The position numbers and the translations under genes were made by a program. The notes under the pieces were generated by a model, which was given only the letters and a program-made list of their open reading frames with translations, was not told the origin of the DNA and did not search any database. From Flavobacterium sangjuense (GTDB lineage Bacteria; Bacteroidota; Bacteroidia; Flavobacteriales; Flavobacteriaceae), in assembly GCF_004797125.1 (NCBI RefSeq), contig NZ_CP038810.1:2046001-2110000 (forward strand): a stretch of 64,000 nucleotides of DNA, given 5' to 3'. Positions 15,510 to 24,367 of the stretch are shown piece after piece. Each line of letters starts with the position of its first letter. Within the stretch, counting starts at the first letter, position 1.

Positions 15510-18233
15510 TTGAAAAAGGCAAAAAAAATAAAATTCAACTTTAAATTAATCAAGCTATTATGCTTGTTATTCTTAGTCTGTATTCCGCAGGAATTCTTCG
15601 GACAGGAATTCGAGTGGGTATATAGTACTAAAGGAACCGATCTAAATCCAAGTTTGCCACGAGGAATTGTAAAACAAATAATAACGAATAGCAATAATGA
15701 TATCTATATAGCCGGATGGCTTGATGGAAATATTGATTTTGGAGATGGTCAGGCCGGATTTGTTCGTAATACCATGACATCAACAACTAGTTTTGTTGCA
15801 AAACTTAATGAAAACAAACAAGTTATATGGGTAAAAGAATTGAGAATGGCTGCCTATGCTATAAACACAATTATATTAGATGAAAATGAAAATGTAATAA
15901 TAAGTGGTAGAGCTACTCCACACGCCACTACTTTATATTTCAATTCCAATCCGCCTAATCCATTGCTTCCCAATATTCTTGCTCCAACTCACGAAAATTT
16001 AACTCCTATAGATGTTTACGGGTTTATTTATAAATTAGATTCAAATGGAAATTATATTAATGCCAAATTGTTTAAAGACACACTAATCAGTAACATAGTA
16101 AAAGACCATAACAATATGATCATTGCTGTTGGATGCACTGTGGAATATGATACTGTTATTCCCAGTGACTATAAACAAAAATGGGGTTTTATAACCAAAT
16201 TAGACACGAATCTAAATAGTATTTGGGAGAAAACAGTTAACAATCAAAGTAGTAATAGTAATAATGGTTTTGGGTATGTTGCTTGCGATAGTCAAAACAA
16301 TATTTATTGCACAGGTTCGTATACTAACCGTTTTGTTTATGGAAGTACAACTTTGCAAGATGATGAGACAAGTCAATTTGTGAGTAAATTATCTCCAAAT
16401 GGTGATGAAAGCTGGATTGTAGAGTTTCATGATTTTTCAGTATCTCAAATACGTATTGATAATTCAGATGGCATTTATTTTTTCGCCAATTATGCAGCGC
16501 CATTTTCTGTAGAATTTAATAACCGACTTGTTGAAAATCTACCAATTGTTTTAGACAATGAGTTGGTTTTGTTTAAAATTAACGTCAATGGAAACCATAT
16601 TTGGAATATTCCAATGTATGGTAGAGGCGAGCAGGAAATAGGAGATTTTACTTTTAATAGTCTTGGCGAATTGATTATTCCGGTAAAATCGGGAAATAAC
16701 ACCGAATTTAATTTTGCAAATCATACGACTATAGCAACCAATACTGCCAATACGGTTATACTAAAAGTAGCCTCAGATGGAGATCTTGTTGATTATAAAA
16801 GAATTTATGAAAATACGGCACAAAACAGTGTTTATACTTATGCAATTCATACTGATTCTGATGATAATATTTTGATTGGTGGTACTTTTAACAAGACAAC
16901 CGATTTTGATCCACATGTCTCTAATCAGCATATTTTAATTCCGGAATTGTTTGAAAATTTTGACACAGGTCTTTTCTTTAACGATTTTAGAGGTTTTGTT
17001 TTAAAACTTAAAAATTGTGAATCGATACCTTTTTTTGGGGATACTTATGAGTTTTGTTCAGGTGCATATCCCAATCCAACAATTGCCGATATAAAAGATA
17101 GCGGTCCAAATATAAGTTTTTATAGTTCAATGACTTCCAGTACTGCATTAGCCAATAATTTTCAGCTAACAAATGGTCAAACCTATTATTATGAAAACAA
17201 TGTAGATAGTTGTGCTAATATTGGACGATTTCCTTTGCAGATAATCATTTTGCCACAGTCAAGCCCACCAATAGTTAGCGCTGAACAGCCTTGTTTTTTT
17301 CCGGAATTGCAACTCTCAAATTTGAATATTCAAGGACAAAACTTATTGTTTTATCTTAGCGCTTTGGATGAAGAAAGTGTTAGCGATAGTCTTTATGTTA
17401 ATCCAAACACAACGTATTACGTTACTCAAAATGATAATAACTGCGAGAGCAATCGTGTTTCTTTTTCAGTGCATCAAATGATGTTGTTAACCGATAATTA
17501 CACGGCAGCTGTTTGTGATGCTGATAAAAACGATACTGAAATTGTAAATCTGTCTCAGTATGTTCATTATTTTACAGGTTCATCTGGCAGTAATTTTTCA
17601 GCTTCCTATTTCAATTCACATGCTGATGCTTTGAATGATCAAAATTCTATTTCAAATTTTGCTAATTTTCAAGCTACAAACCAAACTGTTTTTATTCGAG
17701 TATTTTCAGATAATGACAGTTGTTTTGAAATTGTTGCCCTTAATCTGACAATGGTTTATCCACCAGTAATTACCGAAATAAAAGTTAATGATTTGGCAGA
17801 AAATAACACCGTTACAATTTTACCTTATGATGGAAATTACAGCTATTCATTGGATGGAATACATTATCAGAGCAGTAATTATTTTGAAAATTTAGATAGC
17901 GGCATTTATCATGCTTATATAAAAGATAATACGGCTGATTGTACTACTGTTTCTGCCCAGTTTTATGTATTAGCTTATCCAAAATATTTTACACCAAATG
18001 GAGATGGGACAAATGATTTTTGGAGAATAAAAATGTCGCAATTTCAATTTTCAATCAATGTTGAAATTTATGATAGATATGGGCAATTGATTACTTTCTT
18101 TGATAAGAATAGTGTAGGTTGGGATGGAAAACATGGCGGAAAAGAATTACCGGCAAACGATTATTGGTTTAAAATAATTAGAACCACCGATAAAGAAACT
18201 ATTTATCGCGGGCATTTTTCTTTGATACGATAG
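15510..18233 (+). CDS. Secreted protein with T9SS type-B sorting domain
   Basis: 907 residues starting at a TTG codon: no in-frame ATG lies before the signal peptide (hydrophobic core LLCLLFLVCIP, ending near EFFGQ). Residues ~35-500 contain repeated SBBP/beta-propeller-like units with 'NDIYIAGW', 'NIYCTGSY' and 'NILIGGTF' strands. A cysteine-containing linker follows. The last ~85 residues are the gliding-motility-associated C-terminal domain: YFTPNGDGTNDFW, then IYDRYGQLI, GWDGKHGGKELPANDYWF. Such proteins leave the cell by type IX secretion and stay attached or are released. It is the only plus-strand gene between serC and the acyl-CoA reductase gene. Confidence 0.9.
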   Translation: MKKAKKIKFNFKLIKLLCLLFLVCIPQEFFGQEFEWVYSTKGTDLNPSLPRGIVKQIITNSNNDIYIAGWLDGNIDFGDGQAGFVRNTMTSTTSFVAKLNENKQVIWVKELRMAAYAINTIILDENENVIISGRATPHATTLYFNSNPPNPLLPNILAPTHENLTPIDVYGFIYKLDSNGNYINAKLFKDTLISNIVKDHNNMIIAVGCTVEYDTVIPSDYKQKWGFITKLDTNLNSIWEKTVNNQSSNSNNGFGYVACDSQNNIYCTGSYTNRFVYGSTTLQDDETSQFVSKLSPNGDESWIVEFHDFSVSQIRIDNSDGIYFFANYAAPFSVEFNNRLVENLPIVLDNELVLFKINVNGNHIWNIPMYGRGEQEIGDFTFNSLGELIIPVKSGNNTEFNFANHTTIATNTANTVILKVASDGDLVDYKRIYENTAQNSVYTYAIHTDSDDNILIGGTFNKTTDFDPHVSNQHILIPELFENFDTGLFFNDFRGFVLKLKNCESIPFFGDTYEFCSGAYPNPTIADIKDSGPNISFYSSMTSSTALANNFQLTNGQTYYYENNVDSCANIGRFPLQIIILPQSSPPIVSAEQPCFFPELQLSNLNIQGQNLLFYLSALDEESVSDSLYVNPNTTYYVTQNDNNCESNRVSFSVHQMMLLTDNYTAAVCDADKNDTEIVNLSQYVHYFTGSSGSNFSASYFNSHADALNDQNSISNFANFQATNQTVFIRVFSDNDSCFEIVALNLTMVYPPVITEIKVNDLAENNTVTILPYDGNYSYSLDGIHYQSSNYFENLDSGIYHAYIKDNTADCTTVSAQFYVLAYPKYFTPNGDGTNDFWRIKMSQFQFSINVEIYDRYGQLITFFDKNSVGWDGKHGGKELPANDYWFKIIRTTDKETIYRGHFSLIR

Positions 18234-18243
18234 TTTTTGAATT

Positions 18244-19302
18244 TTATATCGAAAGCAAAAACTTCAAAGTATCCACATTATCAGCGTAATCCCAAAGTTT
18301 AGGTTGCTGCGTTTGTCCAAAAGGAATCGAATTTGAAATCAAATCATTCGAAACAATACACTGAATTTGTTCGGCTTCGTTTGTCAAACGCTTTTGCAAA
18401 TCAGCAATGTCTTCGTAGTATTCATAAAACACAGATGAAATAGGAGAGGCGTAGCTTGCATCTTCTTTCAGCGTCAGGAATTCGTTATCGAGTAATTTGA
18501 AATTACTCATTAGGAAAACGGCTTTGTTATAATCGTAGTTGTTGGAATATTTCTCGTAATAGATAACGTCTTTGTATTCATAAATTGCTTTAAAGAAAGC
18601 CTCAAAGCTGTAACCTTTTGGCACAAAAAGTTTGGAAACATTACGGCAACCCAATCCAAAATACCTAAAAATATCTTCACCAAGATTTACCAAATCGTCA
18701 TGCGATTCTTTTCCGTTTAAGACAGCAACCGAGTTTCTGTTTTTGCGAATGATATTCGGCTTGTCTTTAAAATAGAATTCGAAATAGCGCGCGGTATTGT
18801 TACTTCCGGTGGCAATGATGGCATCGAAGTTTTCTAATCTTCCATCGGTGAATGAAATGTAATAAGATAATTTTGGCTCAACACTTATCAGATAATTGGC
18901 TAGAAATTGTATCAAATGCTGATCATTAGAAGAAGCTTTTACCAATACTTTATGACCGGTAATCAAGACCGAAAGAAAATCGTGAAATCCAACTAAAGGA
19001 ATATTTCCGGCTAGAATCAAAGCAACTGTTTTTTGCTTCACCTCTGATAAGTCGTATTTTGACAACCATTCATTTAAATTGTCTTCAGCCAACGCTTCTG
19101 CCCAGGACTGAACCGCAAAGTAAACCTGCTCAGGTGTAAACCATCCGTTGTGTGATTGAGAAAGCGCCAATAAGTCTTTGAATTTTTCAAAATACAAATC
19201 GTTATGAAGTACATCATTACCTTCAAGCTGTTCGGCTAAAGTAAATTGGCTTAAAAACTTTCCTAGTTCAACAAAGGATAATTTAACGTTAATAGAATCC
19301 AT
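18244..19302 (-). CDS. Acyl-CoA reductase (LuxC family)
   Basis: 352 residues. LuxC-type enzymes reduce acyl-CoA to aldehyde with NADPH. Visible are the cofactor-binding region around 'VALILAGNIPLVGFHDFLSVL', 'DAIIATGSNNTARYFEFYF', and a conserved cysteine in 'FGLGCRNVSKLFVPKG'. The gene is divergent from a ferredoxin gene 133 bp away, with overlapping promoter elements between them. The combination is common in flavobacteria next to serC-serA (from memory). The physiological acyl substrate is not known. Confidence 0.88.
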   Translation of the reverse strand: MDSINVKLSFVELGKFLSQFTLAEQLEGNDVLHNDLYFEKFKDLLALSQSHNGWFTPEQVYFAVQSWAEALAEDNLNEWLSKYDLSEVKQKTVALILAGNIPLVGFHDFLSVLITGHKVLVKASSNDQHLIQFLANYLISVEPKLSYYISFTDGRLENFDAIIATGSNNTARYFEFYFKDKPNIIRKNRNSVAVLNGKESHDDLVNLGEDIFRYFGLGCRNVSKLFVPKGYSFEAFFKAIYEYKDVIYYEKYSNNYDYNKAVFLMSNFKLLDNEFLTLKEDASYASPISSVFYEYYEDIADLQKRLTNEAEQIQCIVSNDLISNSIPFGQTQQPKLWDYADNVDTLKFLLSI

Positions 19303-19331
19303 TTAGATTTGGTTATGAAGGGTTTTGATTG

Positions 19332-19339
19332 TAATTTTG
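19332..19339 (+). promoter_or_regulatory. -7 box towards the ferredoxin gene
   Basis: TAATTTTG, an exact TAnnTTTG match facing right. Use of this box would give a leader of about 90 nt that contains the long inverted repeat at 19351-19420. Confidence 0.45.
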
Positions 19340-19341
19340 CA

Positions 19342-19349
19342 CAAAAATA
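19342..19349 (-). promoter_or_regulatory. -7 box of the acyl-CoA reductase gene
   Basis: Minus-strand TATTTTTG, exact match, 39 bp upstream of the ATG at 19302. It overlaps the expected initiation region of the rightward box at 19332-19339, so only one of the two could be occupied at a time. Confidence 0.5.
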
Positions 19350-19350
19350 A

Positions 19351-19420
19351 GATAATAGAAAATAGAATAAAGAGAAAAGACAAATAATTGTCTATATTCT
19401 ATTCTCTATGTTCTATTATC
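19351..19420. repeat. 70-bp inverted repeat of AGAATA-type words
   Basis: GATAATAGAA (19351-19360) and TTCTATTATC (19411-19420) are perfect inverted ends. The 23-bp inner arms match at about 17 of 23 positions around a 4-bp centre. Units such as AATAGA and AGAGAA recur. It lies in the leader of the ferredoxin gene. Confidence 0.7.
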
Positions 19421-19435
19421 TAAAATGAAAAAGAA

Positions 19436-19786
19436 ATGGCAATCATAATAACGGACGAATGTATAAACTGTGGTGCTTGCGAACCTGAGTGTCCAAATAC
19501 TGCGATTTATGAAGGTGCAGACGATTGGAGATATAAAGACGGAACCAAACTTAGAGGTAAAATAATTTTGCCTGATGGCACCGAAGTAGATTCGGATGCG
19601 GCACAAACGCCAATCTCGGATGATATTTATTATATCGTTCCGGGTAAATGTACCGAGTGTAAAGGTTTTCACGAAGAGCCACAATGTGCGGCTGTTTGCC
19701 CTGTAGATTGTTGTGTTCCCGATGACAATCATGTCGAAAGCGAAGAAACACTTCTCAACAGACAAGCATTTCTACACAATGAATAA
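19436..19786 (+). CDS. 4Fe-4S dicluster ferredoxin
   Basis: 116-residue electron carrier. The first cluster motif has Cys at 9, 12, 15 and 19 ([12 protein letters not shown]). The second is in the C-terminal half (KCTECKGF, then [10 protein letters not shown]). A ~45-residue insert separates the motifs, as in the FdxA/Alvin-type proteins of Bacteroidota. It is divergent from acyl-CoA reductase and ends at a strong terminator. It may supply or accept low-potential electrons in central metabolism; a partner is not shown by the context. Confidence 0.93.
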   Translation: MAIIITDECINCGACEPECPNTAIYEGADDWRYKDGTKLRGKIILPDGTEVDSDAAQTPISDDIYYIVPGKCTECKGFHEEPQCAAVCPVDCCVPDDNHVESEETLLNRQAFLHNE

Positions 19787-19790
19787 ATAA

Positions 19791-19820
19791 AAAAATCCTG
19801 AGCTTTGACTCAGGATTTTT
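19791..19820. terminator. Bidirectional terminator
   Basis: AAAAATCCTGAG (19791-19802) and CTCAGGATTTTT (19809-19820), a perfect 12-bp stem with a 6-nt loop between two convergent genes. Confidence 0.88.
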
Positions 19821-19837
19821 CATTCAAACGCACACTG

Positions 19838-20365
19838 TTATTTCTGCAAATTGAATACTTCAACGGTAATCTTATCCGTTTTCTCATCATAGGTTTCTAA
19901 AACTAGGTTTCCGTTAGCATCAAAGTGGCCAACCGAAAATTTATCTTTGTTTTTATAGATGTAATTATTGTTTGATGTTCTTCTCAATAATGAAATAGCA
20001 TTTGGGCTCGTAACTTTATAACCGGATTTGTCAGCAAGCACATGATATCGTTCTCCGTTATAGGAGTAATAGGCAGAGTGGTCAACATCAACAATTTTTA
20101 CATCTCCGTCAACACTAACTTTAGTAGTTACCGTTGCCTGAGTTGGTGTAGGTTGAATATCCGTATTCAATGTCCCGCTTGGCACATCTTTGAGCTCGAT
20201 ATTCTGAACCTCTTTTATTTCTTCTTTTTTAACAACTTTATGTTCTCCTTTATCGTCTTTTACCGTTGTAGTTGTTATTACTGTTTCGGTTTTCTTGTTT
20301 TGATTTTGCGCCTGAATGTTCAATGAAAGTAAAAGAGCAGCTGCTCCCAGAATTATAGTTTTCAT
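19838..20365 (-). CDS. Secreted hypothetical protein
   Basis: 175 residues with a signal peptide (MKTIILGAAALLLSLNIQAQ). A threonine/lysine-rich stretch (residues ~25-50) is followed by a small domain with 'AYYSYNGERYHVLADKSGYKV'. I do not recognise the family; similar small periplasmic proteins occur in flavobacteria. It shares the terminator at 19791-19820 with the convergent ferredoxin gene. Confidence 0.7.
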   Translation of the reverse strand: MKTIILGAAALLLSLNIQAQNQNKKTETVITTTTVKDDKGEHKVVKKEEIKEVQNIELKDVPSGTLNTDIQPTPTQATVTTKVSVDGDVKIVDVDHSAYYSYNGERYHVLADKSGYKVTSPNAISLLRRTSNNNYIYKNKDKFSVGHFDANGNLVLETYDEKTDKITVEVFNLQK

Positions 20366-20463
20366 AATAATTATATTAATGATTAGTATGATACAAATTT
20401 ACTTTCCAACAGCTTGAATGACGTTACATCATTTTGAGTTTAAGTTATACCTTTCACATAAAA

Positions 20464-20489
20464 AAAACCTGAGTGTTAACTCAGGTTTT
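20464..20489 (-). terminator. Terminator of the TonB-receptor gene
   Basis: AAAACCTGAGT (20464-20474) and ACTCAGGTTTT (20479-20489), an 11-bp perfect stem with a 4-nt loop, 24 bp behind the receptor's stop codon. Confidence 0.85.
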
Positions 20490-20512
20490 ATATTCGTTAT
20501 ATTGTAATCAAA

Positions 20513-22966
20513 TTAGAACTTGAAACTAAGTCTGGTATAGTAATAAGCTCCGTTAAAGCCCATTTGAACGGCATCCCAATAACCACCGGCTTCTGTATTT
20601 CCGGATTCGTCTTGTTTCGTTGGATAAACATTGAATAAATTATTGCTTCCTACGGTCAATTTTACTTGTTTGATTATTTGGAATCCAAGCGTTAAATCGG
20701 TTACGATTTTTGGATTGTAAACATTGTCCGCACCTGCATAATCCACAAGAACTACTTTACTGAATCGGGTGAATGCTGTTCCTATATCAAACCATTTTCT
20801 TTCATAGTTTAAGTTTAAACCAAACTTATTATTTGGTGCAGATGCTTTTAAGAATGCAATCTCACGTGCTCCGAAGAAAGTTTCCTTGTCTAAAGTTCCG
20901 TTATTTACATGAGTAACCTGCATGCTGTTGATGTTTCCAATTAATGTGGCGCCAAATTTAGAGCTTCCAAAAGTATTTCTCCATGACATAACAACATCAA
21001 TACCTTGCGTTACAGTGCTTACACCATTCACAAAAAATTGTGCCGAATCAACACCCATGTTTAATGCAGTAGCATCAAAATAACCGGTAAGCACAATTCT
21101 GTCGCTTACGTTTATTAAATAACCATCGATAGTTGCTGTAAATTTCCCGAATCTACCAGTCAAACCTATAGAACCATTTCTTGATTTTTCTTCTCTTAAT
21201 TTATCAATTCCAAAACCTTGAGTAACCGCGCTTCCATTGGCAGCCAATAAAACTTCAGAGGCACCACTCGCATTAAAGTTGGTGAAACTTGTGTTAAAGT
21301 ATATTTGAGCCAAAGATGGTGCTCTAAACCCTGTACTAAACGAACCTCTTAAACTTACATTATTGCAAAGTTTATACTTGTATGCCATTTTAAGGTTTAG
21401 TGTATTTCCAAAGTCGCTGTAATTTTCATAGCGAAATGCTGTACCTAAAAGGAATTCATCAGACACATCTAACTCAGCATCAACATAGGCGGCAACACTG
21501 GTTCTTTGTTCATCAACTTCATTTTGTGGACTAAAGCCAGGGAATCCCTGAGAACCACCTGGTCTTGGATTACCCGAAACAGGATCAATTGGAGCGAACT
21601 GTGTTGGTGGAGTAATGGTTGGGTCAATCGGATCTCCGTTGGTATCATAAGTTGCCCAGGAACCTTCTTCTCCGGCAGTAATATCGTATTGTTCTATTCT
21701 GTATTCACCACCAAAAGCAAAGTTAAGACCATTTAAAACCGATTTAAAGTTTCTCGAAAAATCTAAATTAGTTGTGTTTTGGGTCAAGCTAAACCCACCG
21801 GCATCAAACTCGGTTGGAGAAAGTTCTTCCAAACTCGCATTAAGAGTTCCTTTGATGGTATAATCAAATTTATTTTGACCAAAAGCATTGCTTAAATCAA
21901 TTTTCCAGTCACCAGCCTTGGCTTTAAAACCAAAAGCGGCAGAATTATCAATTATTTTTGAAGTGATTCTTGGCGTATAACCACCAGGGTAAATTGATTC
22001 TACAACTCTTTCACCGTCATTTCTGGTAAAAGCATAGGCATCAGTATTTCTATCATTTCTTCCACCAAAAGTATAAAAGTCAATACTTTTCGAAAGCGGA
22101 ATCTGTATGTTTGCCATCAGATTATAACTCTTGATTTCGGCATCCCCAAAACCTTTTCTGAAATCAAAAGAAGGACGAAGAGTTTTGTCTTTTGACAAAT
22201 ATTCTCCGGTGAAATTTGCAAATCCACCATTCTTTCCAATTTTAACACCATAATTGGCTCCGGCTTTTACCGAAAAACCATCATAGTTCTTGTCTTTTCC
22301 ATAAGAGTTTCCGTTTCCGTTTTGGTCTAATCGAAAACCTGGCGTGTTTGGCGTTCCAGGAAGAAAATCGCCTTCGGCATCATTTCTGTAAATTCCGGTT
22401 GTAATCGCCCCATTGAATTCATTGACATTATCATTTAAAACAATATTAATTACACCCGCAATAGCATCAGAACCATATTGTGCAGCCGCACCATCACGAA
22501 GAATTTCTATTCTTTTGATAGCGGTTGCGGGAATAGCATTTAAATCGGTTCCGGTGTTACCACGACCACGGGTTCCAAATAAGTTGATTAACGAAGATTG
22601 GTGTCTTCTTTTTCCATTGATTAAAACCAAAGTTTGATCTGGTCCCATTCCTCTTAATGAAGCCGGGTCAATGTGGTCAGCTCCGTCAGAACCGGATTGT
22701 TTATTGGCATTAAATGAAGGTGCTAAATATTGAAGCAATTCGTTGATTTCAATTTTACCACTTTGTGTTGTGACATCTTTTACATTAATGATGTCGATTG
22801 GTACAGCCGAATTTACAACCGTTCGTTTGGTATTTCTGGAACCTACAATTTGTACTTCTTGTAGTGCCTCAACTTTTGTCGAATCCGATTTCGTTCCGGT
22901 GGGCTCATTTTGAGCAAAAACTACCGAAATCGGTGCAACCAATAATAGTAAAGTAATTTTTTTCAT
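20513..22966 (-). CDS. TonB-dependent outer-membrane receptor
   Basis: 817 residues. Signal peptide, then a short linker (VQIVGSRNTKRT, a TonB-box-like strand), a plug domain (residues ~50-185: 'LQYLAPSFN', 'SLRGMGPDQTLVLINGKRRH', 'IEILRDGAAAQYGSDAIAGVINIVL') and a 22-strand-type barrel ending in an aromatic residue (RLSFKF). It imports a ligand across the outer membrane using proton-motive force passed by TonB. There is no SusD-like partner beside it, so it is not a standard SusCD pair. The substrate (siderophore, vitamin, peptide) cannot be told from sequence. Confidence 0.95.
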   Translation of the reverse strand: MKKITLLLLVAPISVVFAQNEPTGTKSDSTKVEALQEVQIVGSRNTKRTVVNSAVPIDIINVKDVTTQSGKIEINELLQYLAPSFNANKQSGSDGADHIDPASLRGMGPDQTLVLINGKRRHQSSLINLFGTRGRGNTGTDLNAIPATAIKRIEILRDGAAAQYGSDAIAGVINIVLNDNVNEFNGAITTGIYRNDAEGDFLPGTPNTPGFRLDQNGNGNSYGKDKNYDGFSVKAGANYGVKIGKNGGFANFTGEYLSKDKTLRPSFDFRKGFGDAEIKSYNLMANIQIPLSKSIDFYTFGGRNDRNTDAYAFTRNDGERVVESIYPGGYTPRITSKIIDNSAAFGFKAKAGDWKIDLSNAFGQNKFDYTIKGTLNASLEELSPTEFDAGGFSLTQNTTNLDFSRNFKSVLNGLNFAFGGEYRIEQYDITAGEEGSWATYDTNGDPIDPTITPPTQFAPIDPVSGNPRPGGSQGFPGFSPQNEVDEQRTSVAAYVDAELDVSDEFLLGTAFRYENYSDFGNTLNLKMAYKYKLCNNVSLRGSFSTGFRAPSLAQIYFNTSFTNFNASGASEVLLAANGSAVTQGFGIDKLREEKSRNGSIGLTGRFGKFTATIDGYLINVSDRIVLTGYFDATALNMGVDSAQFFVNGVSTVTQGIDVVMSWRNTFGSSKFGATLIGNINSMQVTHVNNGTLDKETFFGAREIAFLKASAPNNKFGLNLNYERKWFDIGTAFTRFSKVVLVDYAGADNVYNPKIVTDLTLGFQIIKQVKLTVGSNNLFNVYPTKQDESGNTEAGGYWDAVQMGFNGAYYYTRLSFKF

Positions 22967-23121
22967 AAATGTTTGGTTTGATGTTAGTCCTGCAATTTAA
23001 TATTTTTTTGATTGGTTTTTTAAGAAAATTACCGAAAAATTCATAAGTATTTAACACTTAGTCGATTAAATTTGTTTTTGTAATTGTCTTTTATTAAACT
23101 TGTTTACCCCAAATTTATGAT

Positions 23122-24279
23122 ATGAAAAGGATAATTCTATTATTGCTTTTGATATTCAGCAACAGCGTTTTATCTCAAAACGTCGAGAAAACAATTGTAT
23201 TAATTGATTTCGACACCAATCTCCCTATAGAAGATGTAACCGTTTATATTGCAAAAACAAAACAGACTTTGTTAAGCAACGCAGAGGGAAAAGTTACTTT
23301 TGTCTTAAAAGGGATTTCTACAATACAAGCAACTCATTCCGCTTATAACGAAATCAAATTAAGATCCACACTCCTGAAAGAGAAAGTTAATGTGTTTTAT
23401 TTAAAAAACAATGTGAACGGTTTGGACGAAATCATTGTTACCAAAAAGCATCCCCAAAAAATACTGAATGAATTGGTTCATAATTCCAAAAATAAATTAA
23501 CGATTCCGGCACGATTAAAAGTCTATTCCAGAGAGTTTTTAAAGCTCAATGGGAATTATGCTTATTACAATGACGGACTGCTGAATTTTCAATTATATCG
23601 AAATGATAAAAATTTTAAGAACACAATTTTAATTGAGCAAAACAGATCTTATGGTTTATTAAATGATGAAATCAGAGATGATGCCTTGGGGTACAATCTG
23701 GATAACATCATGGAGAATTATTATAACTTTAAATACCTTAATCCTCTTTTAGATGTTGACAGCAAGTCAAAATATGATTTTTTGATTAAAACCTATTCCG
23801 CCAATTCTGATTATAATTTAATGGTTGTAACTCCCACAGAAGGTAATAAAGGTTTGCGTGATGATTACACCATACTTTACGACAGAACGAAAAAATTGAT
23901 TGTAGAAGTAAGTACCATAGTTTCTCCAACTACACTCGCCAATGTTAAAGAGAAGAAAGTTGTTGGATCTAAAAATATTTATAAATCTTCTTTTAAAGCA
24001 ATTTATAGAATTGAAGATTCCGAATATTATTTAATAGGTTCAAAAGAAGAAATCGGTTTTGAAAAAATTGAAAGAAAGAAAACAACCGATATCGAAGTTA
24101 AGAATTGCTTTGTAGTAACTCATTTCAATGATAAACCCTTCACTTACAAAGATTATGAGGCTTTTAAGGACAAAACATTGTACAATAAAAAGAACAGCAT
24201 ATTAACCAATTACTGGGATGTTTCCGGACTAACATCTACCCGTGAGGAGCAGAAAATAATTGCTTCCTTCGAAGATTAA
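23122..24279 (+). CDS. CarboxypepD_reg-like secreted protein
   Basis: 385 residues with a signal peptide (ending near NSVLSQN). An N-terminal immunoglobulin-like domain (residues ~22-105: 'IDFDTNLPIEDVTVYI', 'LSNAEGKVTF', ending 'LDEIIVTK') is followed by an unassigned domain opening 'NELVHNSKNKLTIPARLKVYSREF'. The layout parallels the gene at 5932, which also puts a carboxypeptidase-regulatory-like domain ahead of a strand-rich region. Function unknown. It is divergent from the TonB receptor gene. Confidence 0.72.
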   Translation: MKRIILLLLLIFSNSVLSQNVEKTIVLIDFDTNLPIEDVTVYIAKTKQTLLSNAEGKVTFVLKGISTIQATHSAYNEIKLRSTLLKEKVNVFYLKNNVNGLDEIIVTKKHPQKILNELVHNSKNKLTIPARLKVYSREFLKLNGNYAYYNDGLLNFQLYRNDKNFKNTILIEQNRSYGLLNDEIRDDALGYNLDNIMENYYNFKYLNPLLDVDSKSKYDFLIKTYSANSDYNLMVVTPTEGNKGLRDDYTILYDRTKKLIVEVSTIVSPTTLANVKEKKVVGSKNIYKSSFKAIYRIEDSEYYLIGSKEEIGFEKIERKKTTDIEVKNCFVVTHFNDKPFTYKDYEAFKDKTLYNKKNSILTNYWDVSGLTSTREEQKIIASFED

Positions 24280-24310
24280 GAATCAGCTGTCAAACCTCTT
24301 CCAAAAGCTT

Positions 24311-24341
24311 TTTGCTTCTTGATTTTATTACGCTATATTTG
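24311..24341 (+). promoter_or_regulatory. Complete Bacteroidota-type promoter of ychF
   Basis: TTTG at 24311-24314, 19 bp spacer, TATATTTG at 24334-24341. Both elements match the -33/-7 consensus, and the predicted start leaves a leader of about 23 nt before the ATG at 24368. This is the best complete promoter in the window. Confidence 0.8.
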
Positions 24342-24367
24342 CACACTTTTTATAACAAAAATCAAAA

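Noticed and set aside
19838..20365. Open frames opposite to this and other genes as coding
   Set aside because: Many antisense frames of 60-120 codons lie inside clear genes (for example at 20042, 8357, 34654 and 55689). They have no promoter or start context of their own and their products are low-complexity, so I treat them as shadows.
20513..22966. The TonB receptor as part of a polysaccharide utilisation locus
   Set aside because: No SusD-like lipoprotein, glycoside hydrolase or regulator is next to it, and the carboxypeptidase-like N-terminal domain typical of SusC is absent.
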